This document shows positions 60,697-64,000 of a stretch of 64,000 bases of DNA, piece by piece. The notes below the pieces were generated by a model. The model did not search any database. It was not told where the DNA came from and saw only the letters and a program-made list of their open reading frames with translations. Source of the DNA: JAJVID01 sp963743425 (lineage in GTDB: Bacteria; Acidobacteriota; Blastocatellia; RBC074). Each line of letters begins with the position of its first letter. Positions within the stretch are counted from its first letter, which is position 1. The stretch is taken from positions 186,001-250,000 of the forward strand of contig CAVUPU010000003.1 of the NCBI GenBank assembly GCA_963743425.1, written 5' to 3'. Both the position numbers and the translations under genes were made by a program.

Positions 60697-61578
60697 ATGA
60701 AAGGCATTATTCTCGCTGGAGGCTCCGGCACGCGGCTTTATCCGATTACGATGTCGGTCAGCAAGCAACTGCTGCCGGTCTACGACAAGCCGATGATCTA
60801 TTACCCGCTCTCGACCTTGATGCTGGCAGGGATACGCGAAATCCTGATCATCACTACTCTGCAGGACCAATGGCAGTTTCAGCAGTTGCTCGGGGACGGC
60901 TCGCAATACGGCTTGCGGCTTGAATACGCCGCGCAGCCCAGCCCGGACGGCCTGGCGCAGGCTTTCATCATCGGGCGCGAATTCGTGGGCAAAGATAATG
61001 TCGCGCTGGCGCTCGGCGACAACATTTTTTACGGGCATGGATTGCCGGAGGATTTGCGGCGCGCGGCTGAACGCAAGGCGGGCGCGACGGTCTTCGCCTA
61101 TCAGGTCCGCAACCCCGAACGCTACGGCGTGGTCGAATTCAACGCCGACGGGCGCGCCGTCGGCCTCGAAGAGAAACCGGAGCGCCCGCGTTCGAGTTGG
61201 GCCGTGACCGGCTTGTATTTTTACGACAACCGCGTTTTGGATGTGGCGCGCGAATTGAAGCCGTCGGCCCGAGGCGAGCTGGAGATCACCGACGTCAACA
61301 GAACTTTTCTCGAATGGAAAGAGCTGAGCGTCGAAAAGCTGGGGCGCGGCATCGCGTGGCTCGACACCGGCACGCACGAATCGCTGCAGCAGGCGTCGCT
61401 TTTCATACAGGCGCTGCAGGAGCGGCAGGGATTGATGGTCGCGTGTCTCGAAGAGATCGCCTATCATCTGGGCTGGATCACCGCCGAAGATGTGGCGCGC
61501 ATCGCCGATCCGATGAAGACGAACGATTATGGGAGGTATTTGCTGAAAATGTTGGAGCAGGAGGCGTGGGCGCGATGA
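60697..61578 (+). CDS. rfbA: Glucose-1-phosphate thymidylyltransferase
   Basis: 293 aa. Nucleotidyltransferase motif GGSGTRLYPIT (GxGxRxxPxT), VSKQLLPVYDKPMIYYPLST and the Asp ligand region LALGDNIFYG. Makes dTDP-glucose from glucose-1-phosphate and dTTP, the first step of dTDP-rhamnose synthesis. Its stop overlaps the rfbC start (ATGA), so translation is coupled. All catalytic residues appear intact. Confidence 0.95.
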   Translation: MKGIILAGGSGTRLYPITMSVSKQLLPVYDKPMIYYPLSTLMLAGIREILIITTLQDQWQFQQLLGDGSQYGLRLEYAAQPSPDGLAQAFIIGREFVGKDNVALALGDNIFYGHGLPEDLRRAAERKAGATVFAYQVRNPERYGVVEFNADGRAVGLEEKPERPRSSWAVTGLYFYDNRVLDVARELKPSARGELEITDVNRTFLEWKELSVEKLGRGIAWLDTGTHESLQQASLFIQALQERQGLMVACLEEIAYHLGWITAEDVARIADPMKTNDYGRYLLKMLEQEAWAR

Positions 61579-62147
61579 AGTTCATTGCCACGGACATTCC
61601 CGGAGTGATCGTCATCGAGCCGCAGGTCTTCCGCGACGAGCGAGGCTTTTTCCTCGAGACCTATCACCAGTTGAAGTATCGCGAGGGCGGGATTGACGCG
61701 GTCTTCGTCCAGGACAACCATTCGCGGTCGCAGCGCGGCGCGATCCGCGGGTTGCACGCGCAGGTTCGGCGCCCGCAGGCCAAACTGATCCGCGTGATCG
61801 AGGGCGAAGTCTATGACGTGGCGGTTGACATTCGTCGCGGCTCTCCGAGCTTCGGGCAATGGGTCGGCGTCTGGCTGTCGGCTGAAAACTTCCGGCAGGT
61901 TTACATTCCGCCCGGATTCGCTCACGGCTTCTGCGTGACCAGCGAGGTCGCGCAGGTCACGTACAAATGCACCGATTTTTACGACCCGGAGAGCGAGATC
62001 AGCGTTCAATGGAACGACCCCGACCTGAAGATCAATTGGCCGCTCGAAGAGATCCACTCGCCGATCCTGTCGAAGAAAGATATCGCGGCGAAACCGCTGC
62101 GACAGTTGATGGACGTTTTGCCATGGTTAGAAGAAGGAGCGGAATGA
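61575..62147 (+). CDS. rfbC: dTDP-4-dehydrorhamnose 3,5-epimerase
   Basis: 190 aa from ATG 61575 (overlaps the rfbA stop). Cupin fold: DERGFFLETYH, FVQDNHSRS, catalytic His in IRGLHAQ (the more usual GLHYQ has Ala here), AVDIRRGSPSFGQW and PPGFAHGFCV. Epimerises C3 and C5 of the 4-keto sugar. Its stop overlaps the rfbD start (ATGA). Confidence 0.93.
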   Translation: MKFIATDIPGVIVIEPQVFRDERGFFLETYHQLKYREGGIDAVFVQDNHSRSQRGAIRGLHAQVRRPQAKLIRVIEGEVYDVAVDIRRGSPSFGQWVGVWLSAENFRQVYIPPGFAHGFCVTSEVAQVTYKCTDFYDPESEISVQWNDPDLKINWPLEEIHSPILSKKDIAAKPLRQLMDVLPWLEEGAE

Positions 62148-62968
62148 AAGTATTGATCACAGGCGCTGGCGGGCAGCTTGGGCGCGCGTTGCAAGCGGTT
62201 TTGACCGGGCATGAAGTCATGGCGCTCGCGCACGCGCGACTGGATGTCACGCGGTTTGAAGACACGCGCGAGTCCGTCGCGGCGCATCGCCCTGACATCG
62301 TGATCAACGCCGCCGCCTACACCGACGTTGACAGCGCGGAGTCCGATCACACCGGGGCATACAGACTCAACGCCGTCGCGCCGCGCAACCTTTCCGTCGC
62401 CAGTTGCGAATTCAACATCCCGTTCGTTCACGTCTCGACCGACTACGTCTTCGACGGTCTGATCGATCGGCCGTATCACGAATTTGACCGGACCAATCCG
62501 CTCTCAATCTACGGCAAGAGCAAGCTGGCGGGCGAACAGACGGTGGCCGCGCACAATCCACGCCACTACATCGTCCGCACCTCGTGGCTCTACCACACCG
62601 AGGGGAAGAACTTTCCGAAGGCGATGCTGGCCCAATCGCGGCGCGCCGAAGTCCGCGTAGCATGCGATCAATACGGTTCGCCGACTTACGCCCCGCATCT
62701 GGCCGAGGCGATTGCGAGATTGATGGAGACCGGCGCCTACGGAACTTACCACCTCGCGGGAAACGGCGCCGCGAGCAGGTTTGAAATGACGCGGAAGCTC
62801 TACCGGCTTCTCGGGATCGAAACGGTCGCGCTTCCGGCGCCGACCGCCGAATTCCCTCGGCCCGCGCCGCGCCCGCGCTATTCGGTTCTGACCACGGTTC
62901 AGGAGCCTGAGATCTTATTGCCGCCGTGGGAAGACGGCCTCGCCGCGTTCGCGTCGGCGAGCGCATAG
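62144..62968 (+). CDS. rfbD: dTDP-4-dehydrorhamnose reductase
   Basis: 274 aa from ATG 62144. SDR with GAGGQLGRAL, catalytic STDYVFDG and YGKSKLAGE (Tyr-x3-Lys), and the RTSWLYHTEGKNF region of RfbD. Reduces the 4-keto group to give dTDP-L-rhamnose, used for cell-surface polysaccharide. Last gene of the operon, followed by a gene-poor stretch. Confidence 0.93.
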   Translation: MKVLITGAGGQLGRALQAVLTGHEVMALAHARLDVTRFEDTRESVAAHRPDIVINAAAYTDVDSAESDHTGAYRLNAVAPRNLSVASCEFNIPFVHVSTDYVFDGLIDRPYHEFDRTNPLSIYGKSKLAGEQTVAAHNPRHYIVRTSWLYHTEGKNFPKAMLAQSRRAEVRVACDQYGSPTYAPHLAEAIARLMETGAYGTYHLAGNGAASRFEMTRKLYRLLGIETVALPAPTAEFPRPAPRPRYSVLTTVQEPEILLPPWEDGLAAFASASA

Positions 62969-63190
62969 TAAAAGGTTGCTCCGGTCATTGCTCTATTATT
63001 TTGAACCCGTGTTGCTGCCGTGAAAGTCCGCTCCGGCTCCATCAAGCGCCACAAATACCCACCAGGTAACACTAAGTTACTCCCACCTTTTCAAGCAAAT
63101 AAGCGAAAATCAGATCAACGTCAGTTGGTGGCGATTTATGGCCTTTTGTGTGGCCGTTCGTTACCGTTGATAACCGGATTTGCGGCGAGG

Positions 63191-63235
63191 CTTACCCTTC
63201 ACACGCGCTCAATCGTTGCGCGTGTGAAGGGTAAG
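63191..63235. terminator. Perfect 18-bp hairpin
   Basis: CTTACCCTTCACACGCGC and its exact complement around a 9-nt loop (TCAATCGTT). It lies 220 bp after the rfbD stop. It may end the rfb transcript. No gene is supported between 62,969 and it. Confidence 0.6.
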
Positions 63236-63280
63236 GAGGCGCCCCATGATTGAGGCGTGTTATAGGTTGATTCTGCGTAA

Positions 63281-63336
63281 AAAGCCGGATGAGACATACC
63301 CCGAATCCCCTCGTAACGTATGACTCATCCGGCTTT
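63281..63336. repeat. Hairpin with AAAGCCGGATGAG arms
   Basis: AAAGCCGGATGAG-a-CATAC and its complement GTATGA-CTCATCCGGCTTT flank a 16-nt loop. A second strong hairpin 45 bp after the previous one. Confidence 0.65.
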
Positions 63337-63780
63337 ACCATCAAGTGGAAATGGTTCGTCAGTAACTAGGTTTGTAGTGCAATTACGGCGCCGAAAATGA
63401 CGGTGTTGAATGTAGGGCATTTCGCCGGGTTTGGCGTGGGGCAATGTCCCGAAATACCCCAACATTGGGAGTGTGAGCGCGTCCCGGAATGCCCCACAGG
63501 TTTTCCGGCGCAAGAAAAACGCAAGGGCGCTCAAATTCGCGCGAAGGCAGGGCGCAAGTTTTTCTCAAGGAGTCCAATTGATACTGCGTCGTATGACCGT
63601 GACGTTTTCGACACCGCAAACGCCATTTGTTTTGCACGATCAAAGCGCAAAGGAGAGAAAGAATGCTTAACCAAGCGAAACAACCGAACATTCCGGCGGC
63701 GCTGGCCAACAACAACCTGCCATCTCTCCGACTCCGCGCCAATCGAAGCCCTCGACATTCTCGAAAGTCGTCTTATGGGG
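63337..63780. other. Gene-poor region with a short ORF start
   Basis: No gene is firmly supported. A good ribosome site (AAAGGAGAG) precedes ATG 63663, MLNQAKQPNIPAALANNNLP, which loses plausibility after 20 codons. In the next frame the sequence continues DSAPIEALDILESRLMG, so a frameshifted or decayed small gene is possible. The DNA under it (CCGCGCCAATCGAAGCCCT) resembles the 48-bp direct repeat at 22.4/23.1 kb. Confidence 0.3.
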
Positions 63781-63963
63781 TTACTTCAAGAGCCACTCTT
63801 CCGCCGCCTTGAAATCCGTAAATGTCCAGACATCTATACCTCGACTCCGAGCCATCTGCATTGGAAACTTTTGTGGATCAAGTCGCTCTGGTCTGCTAAC
63901 AATCGCGACTTTTATCCCGTAGCGCGCAAAACTCTCCCCTCTTTCTCCCACATAGTATCTATC
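63781..63963 (-). CDS. C-terminal part of a possible STAS-like protein
   Basis: 60 open codons on the minus strand between TAG (63964-63966) and a stop at 63781: YVGERGESFARYGIKVAIVS, RPERLDPQKFPMQMARSRGI, DVWTFTDFKAAEEWLLK. The pattern (beta strand KVAIV, RG-[IL]-DV-x-x-FTD, A-x-x-WL) is that of the C-terminal half of SpoIIAA/STAS-like proteins. Upstream frames are interrupted, so the gene is either truncated or frameshifted at the window end. Confidence 0.4.
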   Translation of the reverse strand, partial: DRYYVGERGESFARYGIKVAIVSRPERLDPQKFPMQMARSRGIDVWTFTDFKAAEEWLLK

Positions 63964-64000
63964 CTATATCCATAAATATGAAGTTGGACGTCCATTTTCA

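Noticed and set aside
63020..63253. 77-aa plus-strand ORF after rfbD
   Set aside because: It runs into a perfect 18-bp hairpin, has no ribosome site and no recognisable family.
1..64000. tRNA, rRNA or riboswitch genes
   Set aside because: Scanning by eye found no cloverleaf-like or conserved riboswitch sequence that I could support; a covariance-model search would be needed to exclude them.

Overview
The window is a 64 kb piece of a high-GC bacterial chromosome. The gene set points to Acidobacteriota, probably class Blastocatellia. The signs are exported TPR-CHAT proteins behind an ECF sigma/anti-sigma pair, many secreted proteins of unknown function, a CruF-type carotenoid gene, exported cytochromes, and intergenic spaces filled with long perfect palindromes. 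This placement is inferred from gene families and style; no rRNA or marker gene is present.

Layout. 1-10.7 kb is ordinary chromosome: a CocE-type hydrolase (cut by the window start), an exported rhodanese with a secreted partner, a lipoprotein, a di-haem cytochrome, a carotenoid gene, an SMP-30-like lipoprotein, an acyltransferase and a hybrid histidine kinase. 10.7-15.8 kb holds a giant NLR/ROCO-like gene on the minus strand: 13 nearly identical WD40 repeats, a Roc GTPase, a winged-helix/COR-like region, a zinc ribbon, a TIR domain and a calcineurin-like phosphoesterase. It is broken by four +1 frameshifts. 16-24.6 kb has a frameshifted cytochrome/monooxygenase, a TPR protein, a beta-barrel protein, a PrsW protease, and a toxin-antitoxin graveyard with 48-bp direct repeats and an integrase tail. 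24.9-32.5 kb carries an M14 peptidase, a 46-aa exported peptide, a GH13 glycosidase and an exported WD40-caspase. 32.7-39.7 kb is an accessory/defence region: a TnpB-only IS200/IS605 element that has wrecked its neighbours, an Uma2 fragment, a DUF433 protein, a type ISP-like restriction-modification enzyme, a TIR fragment and a DUF5678 protein.

40-57.9 kb is read almost entirely on the minus strand: a D-aminoacylase, a set of exported surface proteins, an M48 peptidase, two tandem 1,140-aa exported TPR-CHAT proteins, a collapsed third CHAT copy, an anti-sigma-like membrane protein and an ECF sigma factor. A 25-nt motif (CCAAA-N14-CCGCCA) occurs three times, ahead of the sigma gene, the M48 gene and an exported hypothetical gene. 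It is a candidate promoter for this sigma factor. 58-64 kb has a DUF1573-glutathione peroxidase fusion, the complete dTDP-rhamnose operon rfbB-A-C-D, and a gene-poor end with hairpins and a fragment of a minus-strand gene.

The main candidates for new biology are (i) the WD40-Roc-TIR-phosphoesterase protein with shuffled hypervariable repeats, (ii) the sigma/anti-sigma/CHAT operon with its proposed regulon motif, and (iii) the families of long intergenic palindromes, one of which has also entered the coding sequence of the CHAT genes.
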